In this document: piece by piece, positions 33,655 to 43,227 of the stretch | How positions within the stretch are numbered: the stretch's first letter is position 1 | Layout: each line of letters opens with the position of its first letter | Source of the DNA: Paracoccus sulfuroxidans | Lineage (GTDB): Bacteria > Pseudomonadota > Alphaproteobacteria > Rhodobacterales > Rhodobacteraceae | Direction: 5' to 3' | Assembly: GCF_007830335.1 (NCBI RefSeq) | Contig: NZ_VLKU01000016.1 | Coordinates: forward strand, 1-64,000 | DNA length: 64,000 bases | Translations under genes and position numbers: made by a program | The notes under the pieces: model-generated | The model's input: only the letters and a program-made list of their open reading frames with translations | Told to the model about the DNA's origin: nothing | The model's database searches: none

Positions 33655-35685
33655 TCATGAGCCGATTCTGGCCTCCATGCGCGCCATTTTCCGGCGTGCG
33701 GCCTCCGTCTTCGCGGGCGAGACAGGCGAGGCGTTCGGCGCGCTATCCTCGGCGCTGCTGTTGACTGATTGGGTCTTCTTGAGATCTTCAGTCGCATCGG
33801 CGATCGCCTGCCGATGATCCGGAGGATTTGAGACCTCGTCCCTCCCGCCTGCCGAAGATGGACACGAGCTGTCGTGAGGCGGCCTCACGGACGCTGGCGC
33901 ATCACTGGCACGGTCCGATTGATACTCGATCAGCCGCACCTTCGAGAGCGCCGTCACCTGGGTCATCAGCGCCTGAACCTGCTCGCTCAACGCGCCGATC
34001 TCGCGATGCGACGCAGAGGGGTAGGGCAGGGGGCCTGTCTGCGCCGCCATGATTTTCTGGAAGGACGGATCTTCGTAATAGACGATGCGCTGCGCCAGGA
34101 TGGGATGCTGACGCTCGGGGATCAGAATGACCTGATTGCGGTCAAGCTTGGTGATTTCATCGGGCGACAGGAGCGGGCGTTCCTCGTTGCGCCGTGAGAT
34201 CGAGCGGCGCAGAAGCCCACCCTTGTCGGGCGCGTAGCTGTCGCTGATCGAGAGCCGGGTCGTCTTGCCCAGTAGCTCGGAAATCTCGTTGGCCGTCATC
34301 TTGTCGTTGGCCGCGAGGTAGAGCTTCATGCCGCAGGCCGATTCAATGGAGAGCCGTTCCTCCTTGCTGTAGATGTTTTCCAGGCCGGGGATCGACTGGG
34401 TGATGATCGACACCCGCGCACCATGGCCCGCGAGTTGCTTCAGGGCCTGGACCACGATCTTCATGCGGCCGAGCTGGTCGAACTCATCGAGGACCATCTT
34501 GACCGGCCAGGGCTCGCGCTCGGGATCAGGCATGGTCGCGCGCAATGTGGCGATCAATTCGCCGAAAACCAGGCGGATTAGCGGTGCCAGTGTCTCGATC
34601 GAATCCGCGTTCACCACCAGATAGACCGCCATGGGTCGGCGGCGCAGATCGGAGAAGGAGAAGTCATTGCCACTTGTGGCGAAGTCCACCGCCGGGTTAT
34701 TCCAGAGTGCCATTCCCGCCCCGCCAAGCACCGAGGCATGCGATGACAGCACCTTGCCATCATAGGCCGAGAACTTGCGGAAGGTCTCGGCGGCGTTGGG
34801 GTGTTTCACCTCCAACGCATGGGCAGCATAGGCGCCCTGTGACGCGCCCTGCCCAAAGAGAATGCGGTTGATCTCGCCGAGCGTGGGGCGACCGCGCTCG
34901 ATCGCCAGCAGCCCCGCCGCGACAAAGAGCTGCCGCCCTTCCGAGAGGAAGTCACCCGCGTTGCCCTTTTCCGAGACCGTCAGGAAGTAGTCCGCGATCT
35001 TGGCGAGTTCGGTATAGCGTTCCGCCGGATGCATGACCCGGGCCACGCGTTCCAGCGGATTGTAGCGATGGCTCGAATGCGCGAAGTCGAAGGGAGAGAA
35101 GCGGAACACCTCATCGCCCATGGAGACCCGGTGCCGGGACGTCGCCTCGAAGATCTCGCCCTTCACATCGAGGACGACAACGCTGCCCGGAAACATCAGC
35201 ACGTTGGGGTTGACGTAGCCGACGCCCTTACCGGCGCGGGTCGGGGCGACGACAAGGCAATGCGGAAACTTGTCATACTCTGCCGAGATGAAGCGACCGG
35301 ACAGTAAGAGCCGCCCGAGCCAGCCGAAGCGATAGAGCTTGCCAAAGACCAGCCCGCGGCCAACCGGCTGCAAGAGCTGATTGCGGCGCATCTCACGGCG
35401 GCTCTGGAAATGGGCCTGCCCGTATTGCGTCAGCTTGTGGCCGAAGCTGATGACCAGAGCCACCAGCCCAAGAGCCACAGATCCAGCCAGGGCAATGCTA
35501 TAGGCAAAGCGCCATGGATCTGTCTGTGCCGCCCGAAAGCCCGGGAACTCGGTCAGCAGCACAAAAGGATTGGCGGTATTGAGGTCCTGGCCCAGATGCC
35601 AGGCCAGCCACAGGCCACCCGCCATGGAGCCGATCAAGGCTCCACAGATGAGACCGAAGGGGATTGCAATCAGCGTGCGGTTCAT
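33655..35685 (-). CDS. virD4: Type IV secretion coupling protein VirD4/TraG
   Basis: A 676-residue coupling ATPase that brings the relaxase-DNA complex to the secretion channel. ATG 35685 follows GAGGGGACGAAC. Two N-terminal membrane helices lie at residues 5-28 and 60-80, the Walker A is VVAPTRAGKGVGYVNP at about residue 147, and the Walker B is KMVLDEFDQLGRM at about 350. QSIPGLENIYSKEERLSIES matches the TraG core. The C-terminal 130 residues are charged and probably disordered. Last gene of the minus-strand transfer operon. Confidence 0.95.
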   Translation of the reverse strand: MNRTLIAIPFGLICGALIGSMAGGLWLAWHLGQDLNTANPFVLLTEFPGFRAAQTDPWRFAYSIALAGSVALGLVALVISFGHKLTQYGQAHFQSRREMRRNQLLQPVGRGLVFGKLYRFGWLGRLLLSGRFISAEYDKFPHCLVVAPTRAGKGVGYVNPNVLMFPGSVVVLDVKGEIFEATSRHRVSMGDEVFRFSPFDFAHSSHRYNPLERVARVMHPAERYTELAKIADYFLTVSEKGNAGDFLSEGRQLFVAAGLLAIERGRPTLGEINRILFGQGASQGAYAAHALEVKHPNAAETFRKFSAYDGKVLSSHASVLGGAGMALWNNPAVDFATSGNDFSFSDLRRRPMAVYLVVNADSIETLAPLIRLVFGELIATLRATMPDPEREPWPVKMVLDEFDQLGRMKIVVQALKQLAGHGARVSIITQSIPGLENIYSKEERLSIESACGMKLYLAANDKMTANEISELLGKTTRLSISDSYAPDKGGLLRRSISRRNEERPLLSPDEITKLDRNQVILIPERQHPILAQRIVYYEDPSFQKIMAAQTGPLPYPSASHREIGALSEQVQALMTQVTALSKVRLIEYQSDRASDAPASVRPPHDSSCPSSAGGRDEVSNPPDHRQAIADATEDLKKTQSVNSSAEDSAPNASPVSPAKTEAARRKMARMEARIGS

Positions 35686-35695
35686 GTTCGTCCCC

Positions 35696-36922
35696 TCACA
35701 GATCAAGGTCGAGACCGCTGTCGCGGTCGATGACGGTGGCTTGCGACAGGGTTTGTTCTGGCGCGGCATCACGCAGCGCCTCATGCGTTTCAGCCATCAT
35801 GCGAATCGCCGCCCCTATGATTGCCACCCGCGCCGGATCAGACACATCGCGGCTGAGATCGGTGCTGTCGCCCGACCGCAGCCGTTCCATGGCCCCTTGT
35901 CCATAATGTGCCTCGACATCGCGCCGGAAGGCGGCGGCCTGCTCTTCCCTGCGGAACTGCGGCCGCTCGCCTGCGATCACCGCATCGGCCATTTCGTCAA
36001 AAGCCGTCGTGATCCGCGCCGCGCGGGCCTCTGCGATGACGGCCTGTGGGTCGCGGTTGGGCGCAGGTTCGGTTGACACGTTCACGTCGCGGCCTGGGTC
36101 AGCGAAGGGCCTGCCATGGACATAGATAACAGACTCGCCACGGGCCTCGGCTTCACGGCCCGCCGTCACAGCTTCTTGCTGTTGGGTAGCCACCTGTCCT
36201 TCACGCGACTGGCCGAGTTCTACGATTTCGCGCCGAAACGCCTCATCGCCATCACCGAACTGCATATGAGCATAGTAAGATTGCGCGACAGCCCGGGCTT
36301 CCCTGGCGGTGTCAAAGGCCACAGCCGAATAAGAATAGACCTCTTCGCCACCCATGTAGGACGTCTCGACGGCCGGATGGAATTTGCCATCGATCACCGC
36401 GACGGAAAGGCGATATTCATTGGCCCCATCCTCGACCTCCCACTCACCGATTTCGGTCATTTCCGGGTGGGATTCCCAGTATTCCTTCTCCCATTCGGCG
36501 AAGTTTATGGCCAGGTGGGCTGCGCCATAGGCCGATCCGACGCCGACATAGGCCGCAAAGCGGTCGTCATGCGTTTCGAGATCGAGCTTGTTGTCCTTGG
36601 CCCAGGCCAGCACATCGGCCTCGACCTTTGCCACCAGCTTGGCCTTGTCGGCCCAATCCTCGGCACGCCATTCGGAGGTTTCGCCGGGGTCGATCCGCTC
36701 CAGCTTCAGATGGGCGGCGCGGTCCGGCGCGGGGATCTCCGCCAACTTCGACAGATAGTCCACCGCCTCCTTGCGGGCAAAACCGATCAGTTCACGCTGA
36801 TCCGTTGCGATCGCCAGCGCCGCTGCGCGCTGCACCTCGCGGTTCTGCGAATAATCGGGACGGATCATGCGCTGGATGCTATCCAGAACACGGGCAAACA
36901 TGTTGGGGTGTTCTTCAGCCAT
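35696..36922 (-). CDS. Conjugation-associated protein with relaxase-type C-terminal domain
   Basis: A 408-residue protein with no membrane helix. Residues 120-240 have a mixed fold (YVGVGSAYGAAHLAINFAEWEKEYW, EYRLSVAVIDGKFHPAVE). Residues 325-395 (FRREEQAAAFRRDVEAHYG, then DLSRDVSDPARVAIIGAAI) resemble the C-terminal end of the relaxase at 57644 (FGHEEQAARFANDLKERYG). Its place between virB11 and virD4 suggests a role in docking or regulation of transfer. Not a named family to me. Confidence 0.6.
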   Translation of the reverse strand: MAEEHPNMFARVLDSIQRMIRPDYSQNREVQRAAALAIATDQRELIGFARKEAVDYLSKLAEIPAPDRAAHLKLERIDPGETSEWRAEDWADKAKLVAKVEADVLAWAKDNKLDLETHDDRFAAYVGVGSAYGAAHLAINFAEWEKEYWESHPEMTEIGEWEVEDGANEYRLSVAVIDGKFHPAVETSYMGGEEVYSYSAVAFDTAREARAVAQSYYAHMQFGDGDEAFRREIVELGQSREGQVATQQQEAVTAGREAEARGESVIYVHGRPFADPGRDVNVSTEPAPNRDPQAVIAEARAARITTAFDEMADAVIAGERPQFRREEQAAAFRRDVEAHYGQGAMERLRSGDSTDLSRDVSDPARVAIIGAAIRMMAETHEALRDAAPEQTLSQATVIDRDSGLDLDL

Positions 36923-36943
36923 TGTCAGTCCTCCATCTGGGGA

Positions 36944-37105
36944 TCAGTAGCCAAGCCAGCCGAAGAGTTCGGCGGTTGTCGTGAAGCGGGTGGGACCGAG
37001 GTCCTTGCGGGCCTCGGCCGGATCGAGGCCGTGATCGCGGACCAGCCGTTCGGCCTGCTTTTCGGTGAGGCGGGGATAGGCGCGGGCAAATTCCTCGCTG
37101 GTCAT
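36944..37105 (-). CDS. Small conjugation-operon protein
   Basis: A 53-residue protein, MTSEEFARAYPRLTEKQAER at the start and ELFGWLGY at the end, mostly helical and charged. Its ATG overlaps the virB11 stop (ATGA), so it is translated by coupling, and it ends 21 bp before the next gene. The frame and codon use match its neighbours. Function is unknown. Confidence 0.6.
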   Translation of the reverse strand: MTSEEFARAYPRLTEKQAERLVRDHGLDPAEARKDLGPTRFTTTAELFGWLGY

Positions 37106-38118
37106 GCCGCCTCGCTTTCCAGCACAAAGCCATCGAGCGCGGGCATCCAGATTTCCATGACGCCGCGCCGGTCGCCCGCGCGGCCCACCTGGATCACCAC
37201 GTCAATGGCGCCGCGCACATAGCGCTGGATCTCGCCGTAGCTCATGCCGAGACCGCCCTTTGCGACCATGAATGCCAGCCGATCGAGCGCCTTACGGGCC
37301 GATTGCGCATGGATCGTGGTGAAGGAGCCCTCATGGCCGGTGTTGATCGCCTCCAGAAAGGTGATTGCCTCGATGCCGCGCAACTCACCGAGGATGATCC
37401 GGTCAGGTCGCAGCCGCAGCGTCGCTTCCAGCAGCCGGTCGGCCGAGCGGGGCGAGCTTTCCTTCCGGTCCGCGATCAGGTTCACCACATTCGGCAGATC
37501 GGGCAGCAGCTCATTGGCATCCTGGATGAGCGCGAGGCGCTGTTCCGGCGCGACCATCCAGAGCAGACGGCGTGATAGTTCCGTCTTGCCACCCGACGTG
37601 ATCCCCGAGATCAGGACGTTCAGCCTCTGACCCACCACCTCGCAGCAGAAGGCGTCAAACTCATCTTCCGAACCAATCGTCAGCCCGGCCTTCAAGCGCC
37701 CGAGGATCGATGCGCGCTCTTCCTCCATCGAAAGCTTCACATCACGCAAGAGACCAAACCGATGTGGGGCCGCCCCGGCTGCACGGGGACGGAAGAGCCG
37801 CAGCGAGATCACCGTGCCGGTGGCCGAGGCCGGGGGCACAATGACCTGACAGCGCAGGTTCACCCCCTCGAACTCCACCGAGGCCGAGACCATGGGGGCG
37901 ATCTCATTGAGCGAAAGCGACTGGTCATTGGCGATCTGCTTGCCGAGATCGCGGGCAAAATGCGGCTCCAGTCCCGGCAGGCTGGCCTCCTGCATCACCG
38001 CCTGGCCCGCCCGTTCCGTCCAGATCCGGCCGTCCCCGTTCAGCGCAATCTCGATCATCGCGGGATCGCGGATCAGCGCGCCGATCTGGTTGAGATAATG
38101 GTGAAGATAGCCCGCCAT
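37102..38118 (-). CDS. virB11: Type IV secretion ATPase VirB11
   Basis: A 338-residue hexameric ATPase at the inner-membrane base of the channel. Features are the Walker A VLISGITSGGKTELSRRLL, the Asp box QDANELLPDLPNVV, LRLRPDRIILGELRG (Walker B region) and AINTGHEGSFTTIHAQSA (His box). The start overlaps the virB10 stop. Confidence 0.96.
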   Translation of the reverse strand: MAGYLHHYLNQIGALIRDPAMIEIALNGDGRIWTERAGQAVMQEASLPGLEPHFARDLGKQIANDQSLSLNEIAPMVSASVEFEGVNLRCQVIVPPASATGTVISLRLFRPRAAGAAPHRFGLLRDVKLSMEEERASILGRLKAGLTIGSEDEFDAFCCEVVGQRLNVLISGITSGGKTELSRRLLWMVAPEQRLALIQDANELLPDLPNVVNLIADRKESSPRSADRLLEATLRLRPDRIILGELRGIEAITFLEAINTGHEGSFTTIHAQSARKALDRLAFMVAKGGLGMSYGEIQRYVRGAIDVVIQVGRAGDRRGVMEIWMPALDGFVLESEAA

Positions 38119-39470
38119 TACAGCATCTCCACATCGGCATTGACCTGCACCATCACCACCGCGCCCTGGTCGATGCTGATGGTCGTCGGAATATCGAGAT
38201 AGCCCTGCATCACCTCGCTCAGCGCCGAGGTGGAGTTCTGCGCGACGTCCGACGCCGCCTCCGACCAGCTGTCGCGCCGGTTGCCGGTGTCGGTCTCGCT
38301 TTCCAGCGCCGCCGTCAGGATCGCCGGAATGCCGCCGATCACCGAGACCGCCGCCGCGCCCATGAACCGGGCGAAGGTGTGATTGCGCACCTTGCCGGTC
38401 AGACCGGACCGACCGATCCGGTCGGTGCCATAGGCGGCGAGCTCGGCCGACTGGCCGTCGGGCGTCACCACCCGGTCCCAGGCCACCAGAACCCGGCGCT
38501 GGCCGCGATCAATGTCCGAGCTGTAGCGCCCGAAGAGCTTCGAGCCGCGCGGGATCACCACATTCGACATGTCCATCGAGAAGACGTCATAGCTGACGGT
38601 CGCGATGACATTGCCCTCAAGGCTTGACTGGATCGCGGTCTGCAGCGTGGCCTCGATGAGCGTGCCCTGCACGACCGTCTTCGACGGATTGGCGATGACT
38701 TCGGCTTGCGTCACACTGGCGCGCGTGGCCCCGGCGCGCACAAATGCCTCATCGCCTTCATATCGCTGGCCCGCATCGCCTTCGCCCTGAGCGCCCGTTC
38801 CGCTGCCTCCGGCGCGATATGCCACCATGGGCGAGCCATTCTGGGCGATCCGCTGCGCCTCGGCCGCCGCCCGGCGCGCTTCGAGATCGGCGAGACGCTG
38901 CGCCTCGCCATCATCAAACTCCTGCGCCGGAAGTCCGAGCATGTTCTGCGTCCCGAGCTGCGTTTGCAGCCGGAGGTTTTCCCGTTCGAGTTCGGCATAA
39001 GCGTTCTCCTGATCGGTGGCCCGCTGACGCAGGCTGTCCATTTCCGCCTGCAGGGCCGCCAGTTCCGGCGACGCCTCCGCAGGCTTGTTCCTCAGCGCCT
39101 CCATCTGGGCCTGAAGTTCGGCGAGCGTGGCGCGCAGCCGCTCGGCTTCCGGATCGACGACAAGCGCCACAGGTTCTGCCACAGGCTCCGGCTCTGCTTG
39201 CGGCGTCACGATGGCGGGCTGTGCACGCGGCACCCGCGTCGTGAACCCGGCCATGCCCAGGTCTTCCTGAAACTCGGCGCTCTCGGAGGTCTCCACCTCT
39301 GGCCGGGCTTCCTCGGCTGCGGGAACCGAGGCGACATAGCCACCGATCCCGAGACCGGCCACCAGCACGGCGGCATAGGGCCCATAGGTTTTGACCAGCG
39401 AGGGCTTCGGGGGCGGTTTGCGCAAGCTCTGAAGACGGTCCTGCACCTTGTCCTGGTTCGTTTCGGTCAT
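38118..39470 (-). CDS. virB10: Type IV secretion core protein VirB10
   Basis: A 450-residue bitopic protein from ATG 39470 (MTETNQ). One membrane helix is at about residues 34-52, followed by a Pro/Glu-rich and coiled region (LAALQAEMDSLRQRATDQEN). The conserved C-terminal beta-barrel domain begins near ATRASVTQAEVIANPSKTV and has GTLIEATLQTAIQS, IPRGSKLFGRYSSDIDRGQRR and NRRDSWSEAASDVAQNSTS. VirB10 spans both membranes and signals ATPase state to the outer complex. Confidence 0.95.
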   Translation of the reverse strand: MTETNQDKVQDRLQSLRKPPPKPSLVKTYGPYAAVLVAGLGIGGYVASVPAAEEARPEVETSESAEFQEDLGMAGFTTRVPRAQPAIVTPQAEPEPVAEPVALVVDPEAERLRATLAELQAQMEALRNKPAEASPELAALQAEMDSLRQRATDQENAYAELERENLRLQTQLGTQNMLGLPAQEFDDGEAQRLADLEARRAAAEAQRIAQNGSPMVAYRAGGSGTGAQGEGDAGQRYEGDEAFVRAGATRASVTQAEVIANPSKTVVQGTLIEATLQTAIQSSLEGNVIATVSYDVFSMDMSNVVIPRGSKLFGRYSSDIDRGQRRVLVAWDRVVTPDGQSAELAAYGTDRIGRSGLTGKVRNHTFARFMGAAAVSVIGGIPAILTAALESETDTGNRRDSWSEAASDVAQNSTSALSEVMQGYLDIPTTISIDQGAVVMVQVNADVEML

Positions 39471-39477
39471 GGCTGGA

Positions 39478-40185
39478 TTACCTTCCCTCAATGCAGGCGT
39501 GATCGTCGCCGTAGCGCACGATCCACCGCTGCGACCGCCCCGCGACCACGATCACGGAGCCTTTCATGGTGCTGTTGACGGCATATTCGCGGCCCTTCTC
39601 ATCCACCCGGAAGACGGTCGGCGTGGCCGCACCCTGCGGGATCTGGAAGAAGGTCTTTGCGCCATCATCGGAGATGCCGATGGGCGCGAAGGCCGCGCCC
39701 TGCGTGCGGCTGAGAATCCGGTAGCGCATCTGTGGCAACGGCGCTTCCGGAATGGGCCTGACCGTGGCGGCGCTGGAGGACGACGTACGCCCGCTGCCCG
39801 GCACCGAGAACTTGACCGACCAGGACGGCTGGCGTTTGCCCTCGACCACGTTCAGGAAGTAAAAGCGCCGGTTGGTCTCGACCGTGACATTGGTATGGGC
39901 CCCGTCGATCACCGGCTTGATGGTGAAGACGTTGTTGCCTTCCAGCTTTTCGACCTGGAAACCTTCGGTGTCTCCGGCCGCGATCGAGCGGATGGTCTCG
40001 CCATCGCCGAGCTCGATCATGGTGATGTTGCGCACCCGCGTTGGCACCGTATAGACCTGCCCCTCCTGATAAGTGGCATAGGTGATCCGGCCATCGCGCG
40101 ACCCCGAACGCGGGCTGATCTCGGCATGAACGAGGGTGGGAAGGGTCAGGGCGGCAACAGCCGCAGCCATCAGCGTCTTCATCAT
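39478..40185 (-). CDS. virB9: Type IV secretion outer-complex protein VirB9
   Basis: A 235-residue periplasmic protein with a signal peptide (cleavage near LVHA-EI). Family features are SGSRDGRITYATYQEGQVY near the mature start and the C-terminal TxA-like domain with FQIPQGAATPTVFRVDEKG and GRSQRWIVRYGDDHACIEG. It forms the outer ring with VirB7 and VirB10. It overlaps virB8 by 4 bases. Confidence 0.95.
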   Translation of the reverse strand: MMKTLMAAAVAALTLPTLVHAEISPRSGSRDGRITYATYQEGQVYTVPTRVRNITMIELGDGETIRSIAAGDTEGFQVEKLEGNNVFTIKPVIDGAHTNVTVETNRRFYFLNVVEGKRQPSWSVKFSVPGSGRTSSSSAATVRPIPEAPLPQMRYRILSRTQGAAFAPIGISDDGAKTFFQIPQGAATPTVFRVDEKGREYAVNSTMKGSVIVVAGRSQRWIVRYGDDHACIEGR

Positions 40186-40853
40186 TTCTCTTCCTCCAGG
40201 GATTCCGCGGTGACGCGGTAATTGTTGACGACAAAACCAAGGGGATTTTCCCAGACGAGCTCGACCGCGCTTTCGGTGGAGGGCTGGAATTGATAGGTGA
40301 CGGTGGCGTAGAACTTGCCCACGCGATCATCTTCGCCCGGCTGCGAGAAGGTCTTGGTGAAGCGCACCGTGGCGGTGGTCTCGCTGATCTCGCTGATGCT
40401 CAGCACCTTGATCTCGACCTTGCCCGAATTGCCGTAAAGCGTCGGCGGGTAGTTCGGATTGGCCGGGTTCCAGAGGCTGCGGAGCTTGTCCTTTTCGAGC
40501 AGGCTCGACATGCGATAGACCTTGAGCATGCGGTGCTCATTGTCATGTTCGTCATAGGTCTCGCGATCCATGACATAATTGAAGAGCAGCCCTTTCCTGA
40601 CCGCTTCGGCCTCGTTCATCGTCGCAGGCTCGACCTGGACGATCCGGCTGGCCATGCCGGTGTCCTTGTCCACCATCACCACGAAGGCTTCGGTCTGTTT
40701 GAGGGGCAGGGTGGCCAGGGCCGCACCGATGCCCCCGGCGGCGATCACTAGCCCGACCGTGCCGATGATGAAGCCCCGGCGCTCGCGGCGTTTTCCTTCG
40801 AGAAACAGCTCGCTTTCGAGAATCGTTCTCTGTTCAGACACTCGGTCTGTCAT
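40182..40853 (-). CDS. virB8: Type IV secretion inner-membrane protein VirB8
   Basis: A 223-residue bitopic protein: a short cytoplasmic part, one helix at about 29-48 (FIIGTVGLVIAAGGIGAAL), and the periplasmic NTF2-like domain with ETYDEHDNEHRMLKVYRMSS and a YQFQPSTESAVELVWENPLGFVV region near the C-terminus (landmarks). It nucleates assembly of the channel. Confidence 0.94.
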   Translation of the reverse strand: MTDRVSEQRTILESELFLEGKRRERRGFIIGTVGLVIAAGGIGAALATLPLKQTEAFVVMVDKDTGMASRIVQVEPATMNEAEAVRKGLLFNYVMDRETYDEHDNEHRMLKVYRMSSLLEKDKLRSLWNPANPNYPPTLYGNSGKVEIKVLSISEISETTATVRFTKTFSQPGEDDRVGKFYATVTYQFQPSTESAVELVWENPLGFVVNNYRVTAESLEEEK

Positions 40854-40894
40854 GGCATTACCTCAGAATTGAATGGATCAGCGCGGAGCGTGGA

Positions 40895-41893
40895 TCAGGG
40901 TTTGGGTTCGGTGCCCAGTACCTTGGAAAGTCGGATTTTTTGAGCCAGCTTGCCGCCGCGTTCAGCCCAGACACGTTCACGGGCGTCTGCAGCATCTTTG
41001 CGCTTCACGCCGCCTGTCAGCATCCCGGAGCGGAACATCGTGGCGCGCTCACCAATCAGGCCCCGCGCCACACTGGTCACCGGAGCGGGCGTGATGCTGG
41101 CCAATCGGAACTGTCCCGACAGATGGCCGGCCGCCGAGGGAATGGACTTCAGCGCAAAGATCCCCACGAAGACCACGACGAAGAAGCCCAGGATGCTGCC
41201 CAGGGTGGCGTCGCCGCTGGTCGCCGCGACAGCCTGTTCTTCGCCCACCGCCACGATGCTGGTAATGATGGCCGAGGCGGCAATCGGATACATCAGATAG
41301 CCAACGAAGGATTCCAGCCAAGCTTCGAAGAGGTTTCGGGTCTTGTCAAAGATCGTGGCGATCATCGCCAGCGGCGCCACTCCGAGCAGGAAAGCGATCA
41401 TGATCTTCGCAAATCCCACCACAAGGATATAGGCCGCCATCAGCGCGGAGAGGAACACATAGGCGATGCCGCCAATCACCCCACGCTGGATCGAGCCCCG
41501 CGAGGCCGAGACGGTGTCGACGGTATCCGCCATATTCTTGGCAAAGCTGTCCATTGCGGCATTGGGGTTGGAGTGCTCACCACCTTCGGCATCGAAGAGG
41601 CCCATGGCCAGATTACCCGATCCCTCCGACAGGGCGTGATAGAGCACCCCGAAGTTCGCCCAGCTGAGCGAGAAGGTGTAGACTAGGATCACCCGCCACA
41701 TGAGCTGTTTTGTGTCCCGCAAAGACAGGCTCGCCGCGCCGAGGGCGATATTGATGCCGAGCGCGACGATGAAGATCGTCATCATGATGGTCATGATCGG
41801 GCCGAGCGCCTCGGCCGTGGTCTCGAAATAGCGCTCACCCGCCGAGGAAATGGACCGATCCAGACTGGTCAGAAGATCCGTGACCGTTGCCAT
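40895..41893 (-). CDS. virB6: Type IV secretion polytopic protein VirB6 (TrbL/VirB6 family)
   Basis: A 332-residue protein with at least five helices. The N-terminal periplasmic part is followed by IMTIMMTIFIVALGINIALG, VILVYTFSLSWANFG, then LSALMAAYILVVGFAKIMIAFLLGVAPLAMIATIF and FLAFVG-type segments. SFVGYLMYPIAASAI fits the family's conserved central region. It forms part of the DNA path through the inner membrane. Confidence 0.9.
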   Translation of the reverse strand: MATVTDLLTSLDRSISSAGERYFETTAEALGPIMTIMMTIFIVALGINIALGAASLSLRDTKQLMWRVILVYTFSLSWANFGVLYHALSEGSGNLAMGLFDAEGGEHSNPNAAMDSFAKNMADTVDTVSASRGSIQRGVIGGIAYVFLSALMAAYILVVGFAKIMIAFLLGVAPLAMIATIFDKTRNLFEAWLESFVGYLMYPIAASAIITSIVAVGEEQAVAATSGDATLGSILGFFVVVFVGIFALKSIPSAAGHLSGQFRLASITPAPVTSVARGLIGERATMFRSGMLTGGVKRKDAADARERVWAERGGKLAQKIRLSKVLGTEPKP

Positions 41894-42441
41894 CAGAGCC
41901 TCCCGCCGCAGAGGTCTTCGACCTGCCAGCGCATCACGCGCGCTTCATCCCGCATCGGGTGGGTCACGACATCTTCGACATTTGCGACCTTCGCCTCTTC
42001 CATGAGGCGGGTCTCAAAACGTGTGAGGGTGTCCACCGGGATCATCTTGCCCGTGCAGGTGCAGTCTTTCGTCGCCAGAACATTCGTCGTGACCAGATAG
42101 TCATTCATGTCCCGGCGACGGGCAGAGATGGCATTGCCCGGTTTGCCGAGCCAGGCCACCAGTTCCGGGGTTTTTGGGCAATCCGAATAGCGCACATTGC
42201 CTGCATCCTTCAGCGGCTCGACCTTTGGCACACCCTCCGCACCGAGGCGCAGCTCAAGGAAACGATCCTCCTCGGCCTGTTCCGCTTCGGACAGAGGCTG
42301 GATCGGAAGTGCATCGGCAGCGGGCGAGGGGGCAGGTTCGGGGGTGGGAGCAGAAGTCGGCGATGACAAGGACAGAAACACCGCGCTGGTCGCGAGTGCC
42401 CCGATCAACGCCCCGACCGTGCCGTAAAGCAGCTTGGTCAT
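41893..42441 (-). CDS. Unrecognised T4SS-operon membrane-anchored protein
   Basis: A 182-residue protein with an N-terminal helix (LLYGTVGALIGALATSAVFL), a Pro/Ala/Ser-rich linker (SPTSAPTPEPAPSPA) and a periplasmic domain with four Cys (SDCPK, KDCTCTG, EDLCGG). The Cys set suggests disulfides. It overlaps virB6 by one base and follows virB5 by 3 bases, so it is a core member of this operon. It might fill the place of VirB7 or an entry-exclusion protein, but no family was recognised. Confidence 0.6.
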   Translation of the reverse strand: MTKLLYGTVGALIGALATSAVFLSLSSPTSAPTPEPAPSPAADALPIQPLSEAEQAEEDRFLELRLGAEGVPKVEPLKDAGNVRYSDCPKTPELVAWLGKPGNAISARRRDMNDYLVTTNVLATKDCTCTGKMIPVDTLTRFETRLMEEAKVANVEDVVTHPMRDEARVMRWQVEDLCGGRL

Positions 42442-42444
42442 GGC

Positions 42445-43227
42445 TCAGTCCTCCATCTTGATCTGCAGGAACTTCTCTTCATCGGCAGCGGTCGCGGCGT
42501 CCATGACACCGGCCTCGCCCATGCCCACCGTCTGAACCGCCTCCATCGCCCAGAGATTGGCCAGCGCAATCCCGAGTTCGGCGGTGACACGTGTGTTGAG
42601 GTCGATGGCCTGCTTGAGGTTCTCGCTGTCCTCAATCTTCGCCACCAACCCGTCGATCCGGACAAGGCTCTCCCTGGCCTGTTGCGATGAGCTCTCGGCC
42701 GCCGCCGACATGAAGGCGTTGACATTGGCCGCCGTCCCGATCCGGGCCGTGGCCGCATTCTCGCTCTGCGTCAGTCCATCAACCTGTTCGCGGCTCATGC
42801 CCGCCGAGGCGAAGGTCTTGTCCACATGTGCCGAGACCGCGCCGCCGCCGAGCGTGCCGCCCGAGAGCGCCTGCGCCCAATTGCCCGACTTCGCGGCATC
42901 CAGAGAGCCGGTCAGATCGGCAAACTGCGGCAGGATCTCCTGCAGGAAGGTCGAGGGATCGAGACCCAGATCGGCCAGCGAGAACCCGTCGCGCAGGGCC
43001 GAGAGCTGGTTTTGCAAAAGCTGCACCTGCTCGATCAGCTTCAGCGTCTGATCGTCCAGCTTGAGGTTCGCGGCAATCTGCTCTTTCAACTGCAGCTTGG
43101 CCTCCGCCAGCTGGTCGGTCAGCTTGGCAATGCTCAACAGATCAATTGTGGGCACGCCCTGCGCGCTGGCCTGAAGGCCGAAAGTCAGGGCGAGGGCGGT
43201 GGCAGAGAGAAACATCTTCATCATCAA
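42445..43227 (-). CDS. virB5: VirB5-like minor pilus component
   Basis: A 260-residue exported protein (signal ending LQASAQG). The body is long helices (LTDQLAEAKLQLKEQIAANL, LIEQVQLLQNQLSALRDG), which fits VirB5/TraC, the pilus-tip protein. The C-terminal part (ENLKQAIDLNTRVTAELGIA, then EEKFLQIKMED) has a clear relative in the upstream lytic transglycosylase. It overlaps that gene by 4 bases. Confidence 0.8.
   Translation of the reverse strand: MMMKMFLSATALALTFGLQASAQGVPTIDLLSIAKLTDQLAEAKLQLKEQIAANLKLDDQTLKLIEQVQLLQNQLSALRDGFSLADLGLDPSTFLQEILPQFADLTGSLDAAKSGNWAQALSGGTLGGGAVSAHVDKTFASAGMSREQVDGLTQSENAATARIGTAANVNAFMSAAAESSSQQARESLVRIDGLVAKIEDSENLKQAIDLNTRVTAELGIALANLWAMEAVQTVGMGEAGVMDAATAADEEKFLQIKMED

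Noticed and set aside
40854..40894. virB7 between virB6 and virB8
   Set aside because: Only 41 bases are free there; no coding potential. The lipoprotein at 44369 is a better candidate.
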